Assembly: GCA_012510855.1 (NCBI GenBank)
Contig: JAAZHE010000086.1
Location: 1 to 39,098, forward strand
DNA length: 39,098 nucleotides
Direction of reading: 5' to 3'
From: Bacillota bacterium
GTDB lineage: Bacteria; Bacillota; Limnochordia; DTU087
The first letter of the stretch is position 1; each line of letters begins with the position of its first letter. The notes beneath the pieces were generated by a model. The model did not search any database. It was not told the origin of the DNA and saw only the letters and a program-made list of their open reading frames with translations. Of this stretch, positions 19,864 to 28,571 are shown in pieces. The position numbers and the translations under genes are program-made.

Positions 19864-20157
19864 ATGACGACATTTAACCAAGTCTGGGAACGCAACTTGG
19901 AGAAACTAGAGTTGTATGTACCGGTTGTAGCACGGGTCCACGGCGGAAGCCATCCGGAATTCCACGATGTGCAGAGACTCTTCGATGCAATAAACGCCAA
20001 AATGAGAGAAGCTGGGTCGAATCGGCCTGAGTTGGAAGAAGAGTTTAGGAAGCTCCGGGAAATCACGGATAACTACACAGTGCCTGCTGATGTGTGCGAG
20101 ACTTACGAAGCCGTGTATAACATGCTGGCTGAGCTAGATAAAGCATACCGAGGGTAA
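19864..20157 (+). CDS. Small conserved-looking hypothetical protein (HGGSHPEFHDV motif)
   Basis: 98 aa from ATG 19864 with AAAGGGGAA upstream: MTTFNQVWERNLEKLELYVPVVARVHGGSHPEFHDVQRLFDAINAKMREAG... Confidence 0.7.
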   Translation: MTTFNQVWERNLEKLELYVPVVARVHGGSHPEFHDVQRLFDAINAKMREAGSNRPELEEEFRKLREITDNYTVPADVCETYEAVYNMLAELDKAYRG

Positions 20158-20201
20158 GTATCTCCCTTAGCGGTGTTTACACAGGAGCTCATCATAGACA
20201 T

Positions 20202-20257
20202 TCCTCTTCCCGTGTTGGCGAATACTCGTGGGAACCGATGAGAACACGGGAAGAGGA
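20202..20257 (+). promoter_or_regulatory. Very stable hairpin in leader of P-type ATPase gene
   Basis: TCCTCTTCCCGTGTT / AACACGGGAAGAGGA, 15 perfect bp, 26-nt loop, no T-tract. Confidence 0.65.
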
Positions 20258-20410
20258 GCCCTCCGTCTACAGCAGCTGCTGGGTTCAGAATAGACTCGAG
20301 CCGTTAGGGTCTCAAACTATCAAGATACTGTCGTGCCATAGGCAGTGGCCTCGGGGTGCCCCTTGTAAGGGAGCAGCTGCCACAGTCAAAACCGGAGAGG
20401 AGGAGAAAGC

Positions 20411-22273
20411 TTGCAGCGGTTGATTCTAAAGAATAGAAACACGATCGCCTCAATGAGCGGAGTCTTGATCGCCCTTGCCTTTCTCAGCAAATGGGTACTG
20501 GGCAATCTCGATGTTTTCCACTGGGCATTGATTATTGCCTCCATCTTAGGTGCAGCACCCATTGCCATTCAAGCCTACCAAGCTCTCAAGGTAAAGGTGG
20601 TAAGCATCGATGTCTTAGTCACCATTGCTGTTTTGGGTGCCTTTATCATTGGAAATTTTGAAGAATCGGCCATCGTCACATTCCTATTCTTGTTCGGCGC
20701 ATTCTTGGAGCAGCGCACACTGAACAAGACCCGTTCAGCCATCAGAGAATTAACAGAAATGGCGCCGGAGACAGCATTAAAGCTGATGGAAAACGGCGAG
20801 TTTGAGGAAGTCAATGTTGATGAAGTGGACGTAGGTGACGTGCTCCTTGTTAAGACCGGTGCCAAGGTCCCTGTGGACGGCACTGTAATATCCGGTGAAG
20901 GTAGTGTCAATGAGGCAAGCATCACTGGAGAGTCTATGCCCGTAGCCAAGGAAAAGGGTTCCCAGGTCTATGCAGGCACTATCTTAGATAACGGCACCAT
21001 CCAAATTGTTGCTGATCGCGTCGGTGAAGACACCACCTTCAGCAAAATCATTGAGTTGGTGGAAGAAGCGCAGGATTCCAAATCCGAGGCAGAACGCTTC
21101 ATAGACCGCTTCGCCAAATACTACACGCCGGCAGTACTGGTCTTATCTTTCATTGTGTGGCTCATCTCGAGAAACGTTGAGCTGGCCATCACTATCCTAG
21201 TCCTCGGTTGTCCCGGTGCCTTGGTAATTGGCGTTCCGGTGTCCAATGTGGCAGGCATCGGGAATGGAGCCCGCCACGGCATCCTGCTCAAGGGAAGTGA
21301 AGTGATCGGTCATTTCAGCAGATTGGATACCATAGCCTTTGACAAAACAGGTACATTAACCATGGGGCACCCATCGGTTGCTGAAACCCAATACTACGGA
21401 GAGAACATTGAAGAAGCATTGGGCTATCTTGCCAGCATTGAACGGGAATCAGATCATCCTCTGGCCAAGGCTGTATTGGACAGAATCGGGGAGACAACTT
21501 TCTCACCGGTGGAGAACACGGAGGTTATAAAGGGCGAAGGCATCGTCGCCACAATACAAGGACGCAGGGTAGCTGTCGGCAATGTCGCCTTAATGGAACG
21601 AGAACAGGTGAAGCTTGATGAAAAGGCAGTAGCAGACATAGACCGCTTTGAAAAGGATGGAAACTCCCTGGTGCTAACTGCAGTGGACGGTGAGCTCAAA
21701 ATCCTCATGGGCGTCCGGGACCAGATCCGCCCTGGCGTCAAGGAGGACCTGCAGCGGCTGAGAAAACTGGGGGTAAAGAATCTCATTATGCTTTCCGGCG
21801 ACAACCAGGGCACTGTTGACGCTGTCAGCCGGGTGCTGGGACTAACAGAAGCCCATGGGAACATGCTGCCGGAAGACAAAGCAGCCTTTATCAAGAAGTT
21901 GATTGATGACGGCAAAATCGTCGCCTTCGTTGGAGACGGAGTCAATGACAGCCCTTCCCTGGCCTTCGCCCATATTGGTATAGCCATGGGAGGCGGCACA
22001 GATGTAGCCATCGAAACATCGGATGTGGTACTGATGAATTCCGACTTCAGCCGGCTGCCCCACGCCCTGGGGCTGGCCAAAGCAACAGCGAGAAACATGA
22101 GGCAGAATATCTTCATCGCGGTGGGTGTTGTGCTGGTACTACTTGCCAGTCTGATCTTCAGTGACTGGATGAACATGTCCATCGGTATGCTGGTACACGA
22201 AGGCAGCATCCTGGCTGTTATCCTCAACGGCATGCGGCTCTTGCGGTACCGCCTTCCCCGCCGCTATGCATAG
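20411..22273 (+). CDS. P1B-type heavy-metal-translocating ATPase without N-terminal HMA domain
   Basis: 620 aa, TTG start with GGAGAGGAGGAG upstream; GEGSVNEASITGESMP, LGCPGALVIGVPVSN, AFDKTGTLTMGHP, FVGDGVNDSPSLAFAHIGIAMG, C-term MLVHEGSILAVILNGMRLL. Confidence 0.95.
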   Translation: MQRLILKNRNTIASMSGVLIALAFLSKWVLGNLDVFHWALIIASILGAAPIAIQAYQALKVKVVSIDVLVTIAVLGAFIIGNFEESAIVTFLFLFGAFLEQRTLNKTRSAIRELTEMAPETALKLMENGEFEEVNVDEVDVGDVLLVKTGAKVPVDGTVISGEGSVNEASITGESMPVAKEKGSQVYAGTILDNGTIQIVADRVGEDTTFSKIIELVEEAQDSKSEAERFIDRFAKYYTPAVLVLSFIVWLISRNVELAITILVLGCPGALVIGVPVSNVAGIGNGARHGILLKGSEVIGHFSRLDTIAFDKTGTLTMGHPSVAETQYYGENIEEALGYLASIERESDHPLAKAVLDRIGETTFSPVENTEVIKGEGIVATIQGRRVAVGNVALMEREQVKLDEKAVADIDRFEKDGNSLVLTAVDGELKILMGVRDQIRPGVKEDLQRLRKLGVKNLIMLSGDNQGTVDAVSRVLGLTEAHGNMLPEDKAAFIKKLIDDGKIVAFVGDGVNDSPSLAFAHIGIAMGGGTDVAIETSDVVLMNSDFSRLPHALGLAKATARNMRQNIFIAVGVVLVLLASLIFSDWMNMSIGMLVHEGSILAVILNGMRLLRYRLPRRYA

Positions 22274-22310
22274 CCGGCAGTGTCTGCTGCCCTCTAGGAC
22301 ACCTGAAAAG

Positions 22311-22353
22311 TTGACCTAAATCAAGGTTTTGGAAACGTCTTGGGGGATATAAT
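22311..22353 (+). promoter_or_regulatory. Promoter with FNR-like box and TATAAT -10
   Basis: TTGACCTAAATCAA (22311..22324) and TATAAT (22348..22353); box centre about -42 from predicted start. Confidence 0.65.
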
Positions 22354-22406
22354 TGAATTGAAAGCCGAGAGAACCTATCAAGGACCCGATGGGAGGAGAT
22401 TGCAGT

Positions 22407-22640
22407 ATGAAAGCGGCAACAATCCAGCTGGAGACTTTGACATGCCCATCCTGCATGCAAAAGATAGAAGCAGCAGTGAAGGGACTGAACGGCATCGAGC
22501 AGGATTCGGTGAAGGTATCTTTTAACACCAGCAAAGTGAAGCTGAACTTCGACGAAGATACGGTCTCCATCGAAGAAATCGAAAACGCAATCACTAAAGT
22601 AGGCTACGAGGTTCAGAAATCCACCATAAAATCACTTTGA
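22407..22640 (+). CDS. Stand-alone HMA-domain metallochaperone (CopZ-like)
   Basis: MKAATIQLETLTCPSCMQKIEAAVKGLNGIEQDSVKVSFNTSKVKLNFDEDTVSIEEIENAITKVGYEV; GGGAGGAG RBS. Confidence 0.85.
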   Translation: MKAATIQLETLTCPSCMQKIEAAVKGLNGIEQDSVKVSFNTSKVKLNFDEDTVSIEEIENAITKVGYEVQKSTIKSL

Positions 22641-22666
22641 GGGCAATCAAGTCTTCTATGAATGCT

Positions 22667-22703
22667 GCGGTGCGTTTCAGTGAAGAAACGCACCGCTTTT
22701 TTT
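22667..22703 (+). terminator. Rho-independent terminator
   Basis: GCGGTGCGTTTC-agtgaa-GAAACGCACCGC-TTTTTTT. Confidence 0.95.
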
Positions 22704-22727
22704 GATGTACCTCAAACCACTAGGCGA

Positions 22728-23831
22728 TTAGTAGTCTATTAATTCTAGTCCATACTTGGAGCCATCATCTTGCTCACCTTTGTACAGAACCATCCCCACT
22801 CCAGGTGCCAGCCACCAGATACCAGTCTCATTGTAGCTGGGAGCTCTTGCGGTGATTTTCAAAGCATGAAACGTCCCAGCCCGTGTCGTTACCTCCTGCA
22901 ATTCCAGGGTTGCAAGATCCTTGTCTTTTAGGCTGTATGCAAGAACTGGAAAAGCTTTTCCGGTACCATTGGACCTTTCTTCATGATACCAATACAGTAC
23001 TCCGTCTTTGATTCTTATCCACGTTGACTCTACATCGTCATCTTGCTCTCGAACCCATTTGTAGGCGCTCACCATTTCGCCGTGAACCTAGATCAGTTCT
23101 TCCTCACCGGTTCCTGTCCAGAGCATTTCATCTCTACTTCCCGGTTCCCAATCGTCGATATAGTGCGTTACTTCATACACATAAGTGTGCTGAATATCCA
23201 CAGGATAGTAATAGGTCAAAAATCTATCTATTATCTCATTAGTAACGGCTGTTTCTCCTATGTCGGCAACGTCCCCCTGCCGAATGCAATCAATTAAGTC
23301 ACGCACCCCTCTACTATTTCTAGCAGCCGCTAGCAAGACATCAAATTCAGCGTGTGCCTCGGTACTTCTAAAGGGTAGCGCATGCATCGACTTGACGGCT
23401 GCAGTAGTAGCAATGCTTACCTCCACAGGCTCTCGAGTACCAGGCGACGCAAAACTCTGAAGTTCTTGTACACTATAGCTACTGGGTAGCGCTGCGTTAC
23501 TTAGGTATTTCCTAAATGGCGATAGACCTGAAATGGAAAAGTAACCTTGAGAATCTGTTACGGCGATAGTGCCGCCCTCCACACGGACTGTAGCTCCCTT
23601 TACTGGCACTTGGCCGTCAAGCATCCCGGTTGCATTGATCGACTTAACAGTTGCCGGTGCTGGCATCACCACGCGTCCTGTAAGAACAGCACCACCCGAT
23701 AGACGTGATTTATTCCCGCCAAAGGAACAACCTCCCGCAACAACCAGAGACATCAACACCACTATCACTACTAGGTTTCTTCTCACTGCCTCTTCATCTC
23801 CTTTGCCAGGCATTGCAAATATTATTTTCAC
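22728..23831 (-). pseudogene. Lipoprotein with carboxypeptidase-regulatory-like domain, interrupted by in-frame TAG
   Basis: ORFs 23088..23831 and 22728..23075 are in the same frame, separated by TAG (23088..23090) plus four codons (VHGE); lipobox LVVAGGC, GATVRVEGGTIAVTDSQGYFSISGL. Confidence 0.7.
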
Positions 23832-24043
23832 GATTCTTGATTATATCAATTCATTCCTACTTTTGTAACCCCTTCTTCTTGTACCACATGCATATATAAT
23901 CTAGCCACTCGACTGATTGAAATCGCATTTCAGAACCGCACCGTTTAGCATAACCCGAAAACCAGGACTCTTACAGAACATGGATGATAGAAACGTTGTA
24001 TATTCGGCTGTTGGTTTCATGATACTGACCTGCCACGATTCAC

Positions 24044-24097
24044 TTTAGTCTTGACTAAAACAAGCTTAGCAGTATAATTATTTTAGTGATGGCTAAA
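24044..24097 (+). promoter_or_regulatory. arsR promoter with two palindromic operators
   Basis: TTTAGTCTTGACTAAA (24044..24059) overlaps -35 TTGACT; TATAAT 16 bp downstream; second copy TTTAGTGATGGCTAAA (24082..24097). Confidence 0.75.
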
Positions 24098-24123
24098 TTG
24101 ATTTGCAGAAGGAAGGTGTCCTA

Positions 24124-24522
24124 ATGAATAAGAGTCTAGTGCTCAGGGCTATAGCCGATGACACCAGAATGAAAATCATAACGCTGCTCCTGAGACACAA
24201 CTACTGTGTTAGGGCCCTGGCAAGAAAACTCGAGCTTTCCGAAGGGGCTGTATCGCAGCATCTAAAGGTACTGCGGGAAGCGGGACTTCTCACCGGCGAA
24301 AGGAAAGGTCACTTCATACACTACGACGTAAACCGGGAAGTGCTAAGAACCTTGGCAGCCAAAATTGAGGAGCTGGCCTCCATAGAGCGGCAACCCTGCA
24401 CGTCGGCTCAGGGTGGATGCCAGGCCGCTGAGCAACGGGAAACCACGGGGAACGCGAAAGACTGCGGCAGCCCAGAAGAAAAGCGCTGCGGCGGCACTGA
24501 TTCTGGGAGTAGTGAATCATGA
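24124..24522 (+). CDS. ArsR/SmtB-family metalloregulator with Cys-containing C-terminal tail
   Basis: wHTH: RALARKLELSEGAVSQHLKVLREAGLLTGERKGHFIHYDVN; tail PCTSAQGGCQ...DCGSPEEKRCGG. ATG at 24124 after AGAAGGAAGG. Confidence 0.9.
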   Translation: MNKSLVLRAIADDTRMKIITLLLRHNYCVRALARKLELSEGAVSQHLKVLREAGLLTGERKGHFIHYDVNREVLRTLAAKIEELASIERQPCTSAQGGCQAAEQRETTGNAKDCGSPEEKRCGGTDSGSSES

Positions 24523-25499
24523 ACACCGGGGAAATTGTACTGGTCAAGAATCTAACTAAGCGCTACGGAGATTTTACAGCGGTTGACCGAATTTCATTTT
24601 CCATCCGCCGGGGCGAAGTCGTTGGGCTGCTGGGGCCCAACGGTGCAGGGAAAACTACAACTATCAATATGATGATCGGGCTTGCCAGGCCTACCGCTGG
24701 CTCCATATTCATCAACGGAATTGATGTTGTGCAAGACCCAAAAAAGGCCCAGGCCATCATCGGCATTGTCCCCGATGAAAGCAATCTATACGGCGAGATG
24801 GACGGCTTTGACAACCTCTGCTTTTGCGGAGCCCTTTACGGCATGACCAGAACAGCTAGGGAAAAGCGAGCCAGGGAACTGCTGGAGCAGTTTGACCTTA
24901 CCAAAGCGGGTAAGCGCCCCTTTAGGGCGTACTCCAAGGGGATGCGGCGCAAACTGACCATTGCGGCGGGCATTATCCATGGGCCGGAGATTCTCTTTCT
25001 CGATGAGCCCACCACCGGAATCGATGTTGAAAGTGCCCGGCAGATCCGGTGGCTACTGCTGGACCTCAAGAAAAGGGGCACGACAATATTCATTACCACC
25101 CACTACATCGAAGAAGCCGAACGGGTATGCGACCAGATTGCCTTTCTCGTAGAGGGGCGAATTGTAGCTAGCGGTACGGTGCCTGAGCTGATGGAAAGCA
25201 TAACCCATGGGCACACCATCAGACTAGTTGCCGATACAGATTTAGCGCCCTATGTAGAAAGGCTTCAGGAGCGTTTCCCCCACTGCACTGTGGAGCTCCA
25301 GACGAATAACGCGATCACAATCACCTCCAACGAGCGGCTTCCCCTTTCACCCGTCTTGCAGTATCTTGACGGTTTAGGGGTGTCCATCTTTGAAGCCAAA
25401 GAGATGCGGCCGACTTTAGAAGATGTCTTTGTAAGAGTCACGGGTATCGAAGCTGCAAGGCTCCGCAAGGAGAAGGAAAAGGGAGGCTCGGGAAGATGA
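24519..25499 (+). CDS. ABC transporter ATP-binding protein (ABC-2 exporter type)
   Basis: GPNGAGKTTT, YSKGMRRKLTIAAGIIHGPEILFLDEPTTGID; ATGA overlap with arsR. Confidence 0.95.
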   Translation: MNTGEIVLVKNLTKRYGDFTAVDRISFSIRRGEVVGLLGPNGAGKTTTINMMIGLARPTAGSIFINGIDVVQDPKKAQAIIGIVPDESNLYGEMDGFDNLCFCGALYGMTRTAREKRARELLEQFDLTKAGKRPFRAYSKGMRRKLTIAAGIIHGPEILFLDEPTTGIDVESARQIRWLLLDLKKRGTTIFITTHYIEEAERVCDQIAFLVEGRIVASGTVPELMESITHGHTIRLVADTDLAPYVERLQERFPHCTVELQTNNAITITSNERLPLSPVLQYLDGLGVSIFEAKEMRPTLEDVFVRVTGIEAARLRKEKEKGGSGR

Positions 25500-26239
25500 A
25501 AACATGGATCGCATTTTGGAATATCCTTAAGAAAGATGTGCGGAACTACTATCTCAAGCCGCCGAACATCAGCTGGGGTATCATTTTCCCTGTGTCGTGG
25601 ACGCTGATGCAAATGCTCCGTTCATATGGAGGCGTAAACCTTGCCGAGATCCGAAATATGCTTCCCGGGTTAATGTCGATGAGTGTACTGTTCGGCACTA
25701 CCTCCATGCTTGCGGTTACTATCACCTTTGAACGGAGGGGACGCTCTTTCGAGCGGTTGTTGCTTGCTCCAATTTCCTTATCTGCTATGGTGGCTGCTAA
25801 GCTCTCCGGCGCCATTCTCTTTGGAGTGTTCAACGCCTTTGTGCCGGTGATTTTGGCGGCCCTGTTTATTGATCTTACCGGAGTTAGATGGAGTGCGGTG
25901 CTCCTGGCAGTCTTCTTAATTGCAGTAACTTCAACTCTTCTAGGACTCATAATCGCCGTCTCTGCAAGAGAAGTCTTTGAAGCCCAGACATTTTCGAACT
26001 TCTTCCGCTTCCCGATGTTGTTTTTGTGTGGCTTGTTCATTCCAGTCAAGAGTCTCCCAATCTTTATACGCCCCGTATCTTTCTTGCTGCCCCTCACCTA
26101 TGGAACTGACCTTCTCAACCGCGGGATCCTCGGCACCAGCATGCTGCCTCCTGTACTGAGCACTCTAGTTTTGTTGGGCTTTATCGGGGCCTTCTTTGCC
26201 ATCTGCCAGTACAACATACAGAGGAAATGGATCTTCTAG
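25496..26239 (+). CDS. ABC-2 type transporter permease
   Basis: ABC-2 permease pattern, ATGA overlap with the ATPase; 247 aa multi-TM. Confidence 0.9.
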   Translation: MKTWIAFWNILKKDVRNYYLKPPNISWGIIFPVSWTLMQMLRSYGGVNLAEIRNMLPGLMSMSVLFGTTSMLAVTITFERRGRSFERLLLAPISLSAMVAAKLSGAILFGVFNAFVPVILAALFIDLTGVRWSAVLLAVFLIAVTSTLLGLIIAVSAREVFEAQTFSNFFRFPMLFLCGLFIPVKSLPIFIRPVSFLLPLTYGTDLLNRGILGTSMLPPVLSTLVLLGFIGAFFAICQYNIQRKWIF

Positions 26240-26363
26240 GAAGAAATTCCTCGGAGGAGGCTCCATATGAGAATTGAAATAAGAGGGTTTCAAAGGCAAC
26301 ACTTTGATCTAACGAGATCGATAAACCGATGATTGCCGTCAGTATTAGCCGTAGAGATCGTTA

Positions 26364-26390
26364 AAGGGGCAGCCGTCTGGGCTACCCCTT
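26364..26390. terminator. Hairpin between convergent operons
   Basis: AAGGGGCAGCC-gtctg-GGCTACCCCTT. Confidence 0.6.
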
Positions 26391-26474
26391 GCTTTAATGC
26401 ACAGGCAGTTCTATTTATCTAGCTTGAGCCAACTGCAGTTTTTAATTCAGAACCGGCTGAAAACCGAGCCGTTA

Positions 26475-27773
26475 TTAAGCCAGCATCTTCTCGATATCTT
26501 CCTTGGGCTCACCGATCAGCTTGACATCGTAGTTGTCCTGGAGAACCTTGAGAATATCGTCATTTACCCAGGCTGGCAGAACCGGGCCCAAGTAAATACC
26601 CTTGATGCCCAGGGACAGCAGACTCCAGAAAATGGCGATGGCCTTCTGCTCCATCCAAGCCAGCACCAAAGTCAATGGCAGTTCATTGACGCCTACTCCA
26701 AATGTGTCTGCCAAGGCTAAGGCGATCTCAACGGCTACGATAGAGTCATTGCACTGACCCAAATCGATAAGTCTCGGAACGCCATCGATATCCCCAAGGT
26801 CCAGGTCGTTAAACCGGAACTTGGCGCAGCCCAAGGTAAGGACGATGGTATCCTTAGGTAGCTGCTCCACAAACTCCCGATAATAACCCAGCCGGCGGTG
26901 GGGCGAATCACAGCCTCCTACCAGGAAGAAGTGGCGAATCTTGCCGGCTGCGATGAGTTCCTTCAATTTGTCCTTGAGTCCAAGTACCGTCGAGGCAGAG
27001 AAACCTGTCGTAAGAACTGTATCCCCCGGCTCCTCCGGCAGTTCCGGCAGTGTCATGGCCAAATCAATTACCGGTTTGTAATCATACCCCTCGATGTGAG
27101 TGACTCCCGGAAGGCGGGCCGGCCCTGTGGTAAACATGCGGCTCCTGTACTCCGGCTGCGGAATCAGCACACAGTTGGATGTCCCTAGAATAGCCACCGG
27201 ATAACGGCTGAACAGCTCCTTCTGGTCAGTCCAGGACTTACCCAAATTGCCTACCAGGTGAGGATACTTCCGGAGTCTGGGATAGCCGTGGGCAGGCAGC
27301 AGCTCTGAATGGGTGTAGATATTGATGCCCGTCCCTTCTGTCTGCCTAAGGAGCTCATCCAAAGCCTTGAGTCCATGACCGGTAACCACAATTCCCCTGC
27401 CCTTGACAGTACCGGTACTGACCTGAGCCGGCTCCGGTTCGCCGTAGGTGTCTATGAGAGCCTGCTTGAGCAGCTTCATGGTCTTCACATTCAAGCGGCC
27501 GGCTTCGAGAGCCATTTCAATGAAGCTCTCGGCATCAAAATTGACGTTGGTAAATGTAGAGTATAAGACCTTCTCTAAGAACTCGGCAGTCTCAGGGTCA
27601 GTGTATCCTAGTTCCCGCGCATGGTACAAATAAGCCGACATTCCCCGGGTAGCGATGACCAAATTATCCTGCAGCCTGGCAACCAGTGGGTTCTTGCCGC
27701 AGACTCCCATTCTGGTGCAGCCTTTACCTCCTACAGTCTGTGAGCATTGGTAGCAAAACATATCCAGTGACAT
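26475..27773 (-). CDS. hcp: Hybrid cluster protein / hydroxylamine reductase
   Basis: [24 protein letters not shown]-terminal Cys cluster, [78 protein letters not shown]. Confidence 0.93.
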   Translation of the reverse strand: MSLDMFCYQCSQTVGGKGCTRMGVCGKNPLVARLQDNLVIATRGMSAYLYHARELGYTDPETAEFLEKVLYSTFTNVNFDAESFIEMALEAGRLNVKTMKLLKQALIDTYGEPEPAQVSTGTVKGRGIVVTGHGLKALDELLRQTEGTGINIYTHSELLPAHGYPRLRKYPHLVGNLGKSWTDQKELFSRYPVAILGTSNCVLIPQPEYRSRMFTTGPARLPGVTHIEGYDYKPVIDLAMTLPELPEEPGDTVLTTGFSASTVLGLKDKLKELIAAGKIRHFFLVGGCDSPHRRLGYYREFVEQLPKDTIVLTLGCAKFRFNDLDLGDIDGVPRLIDLGQCNDSIVAVEIALALADTFGVGVNELPLTLVLAWMEQKAIAIFWSLLSLGIKGIYLGPVLPAWVNDDILKVLQDNYDVKLIGEPKEDIEKMLA

Positions 27774-27880
27774 CAGTTTTCTCCCCCTCGTTTTTTCCCT
27801 TATTTATTTAGTAACTGCCTCACTAACTAATTAGCTCGGCAGATGACTTCCTTGCCGTAGTATTGATCGCCCCGACTGCG

Positions 27881-28297
27881 TTACTCCCTAAGCCGGAAGG
27901 AAAGATCACCTAAGGTCTTGCTCCGCAGGTAATCTGTAAACTCTCTGTTCAATCGCTCCGGTACTCCCCCTAGGATGCAGGTCGCAAAGGGACAGGTCGG
28001 CCTTCCGGTGGGACATTTTGTCTCTCCAATGGGTCCTTCAATGACTTCATATACATCCAGCATAGTCACTTCCTCAGGAGGTTTCGTCAAAGCAAACCCG
28101 CCTTTGGGCCCCCGGACGGAACGAAGTAGGCCTGCCTTGGCCAAGCGCTGTAGAACCTTTGCCAGATGGGCTTCCGAAGCACCGGTCGCAGTTGCAATTT
28201 CCTTGACGCTAACATACTCCTGATCTTTGAGGGCTATTAGCACCATACTGTGAAGCGCCAATGACAGCATCTCCGATACTGCCACAACTCCAGTCAC
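27881..28297 (-). CDS. Rrf2-family transcriptional regulator
   Basis: LSLALHSMVLIALKDQEYVSVKEIATATGASEAHLAKVLQRLAKAGLLRSVRGPKGGFALTKPPEEVTMLDVYEVIEG; Cys motif CPTGRPTCPFATC. GTG at 28297 (GGGGTGA upstream) preferred over overlong track ORF to 28642. Confidence 0.85.
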   Translation of the reverse strand: MTGVVAVSEMLSLALHSMVLIALKDQEYVSVKEIATATGASEAHLAKVLQRLAKAGLLRSVRGPKGGFALTKPPEEVTMLDVYEVIEGPIGETKCPTGRPTCPFATCILGGVPERLNREFTDYLRSKTLGDLSFRLRE

Positions 28298-28315
28298 TTG
28301 TCTCACCCCAATTCT

Positions 28316-28349
28316 GGTATTAGAATACCTAAATACCGAAATACTGTCA
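28316..28349. promoter_or_regulatory. Candidate Rrf2 operator
   Basis: GGTATTAGAATACC palindrome followed by 8-nt-phased AATACC/AATACT repeats immediately upstream of the rrf2-like gene. Confidence 0.5.
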
Positions 28350-28571
28350 AGACCCATCTTGCAAAATTTAGGTCTTAGCTGGCAGCAGGTCAGTGTCGAC
28401 CTTAGCCCTGCTGGTCCTGGCACACTGAGTCTAGCATTGCCGGATTTGATGATTCTCCCTCGGAAATTGCACCTAAGTGCAGGACTGTGCCGCAGCAGCT
28501 CTAAATTAGTGGTTAGAAGTATAAATCGATGGATGAATCTGGAGAAGTGAGCAGGGAGGCCAAGTCTACCA

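Noticed and set aside
21454-22233. 259-aa minus-strand ORF
   Set aside because: Antisense to the P-type ATPase; Ser/Pro-rich spurious composition.
23088-23090. TAG as pyrrolysine codon linked to the methyltransferase-like genes
   Set aside because: The gene is a lipoprotein, not a methylamine methyltransferase, no pyl genes are in the window, and several ordinary explanations are simpler.
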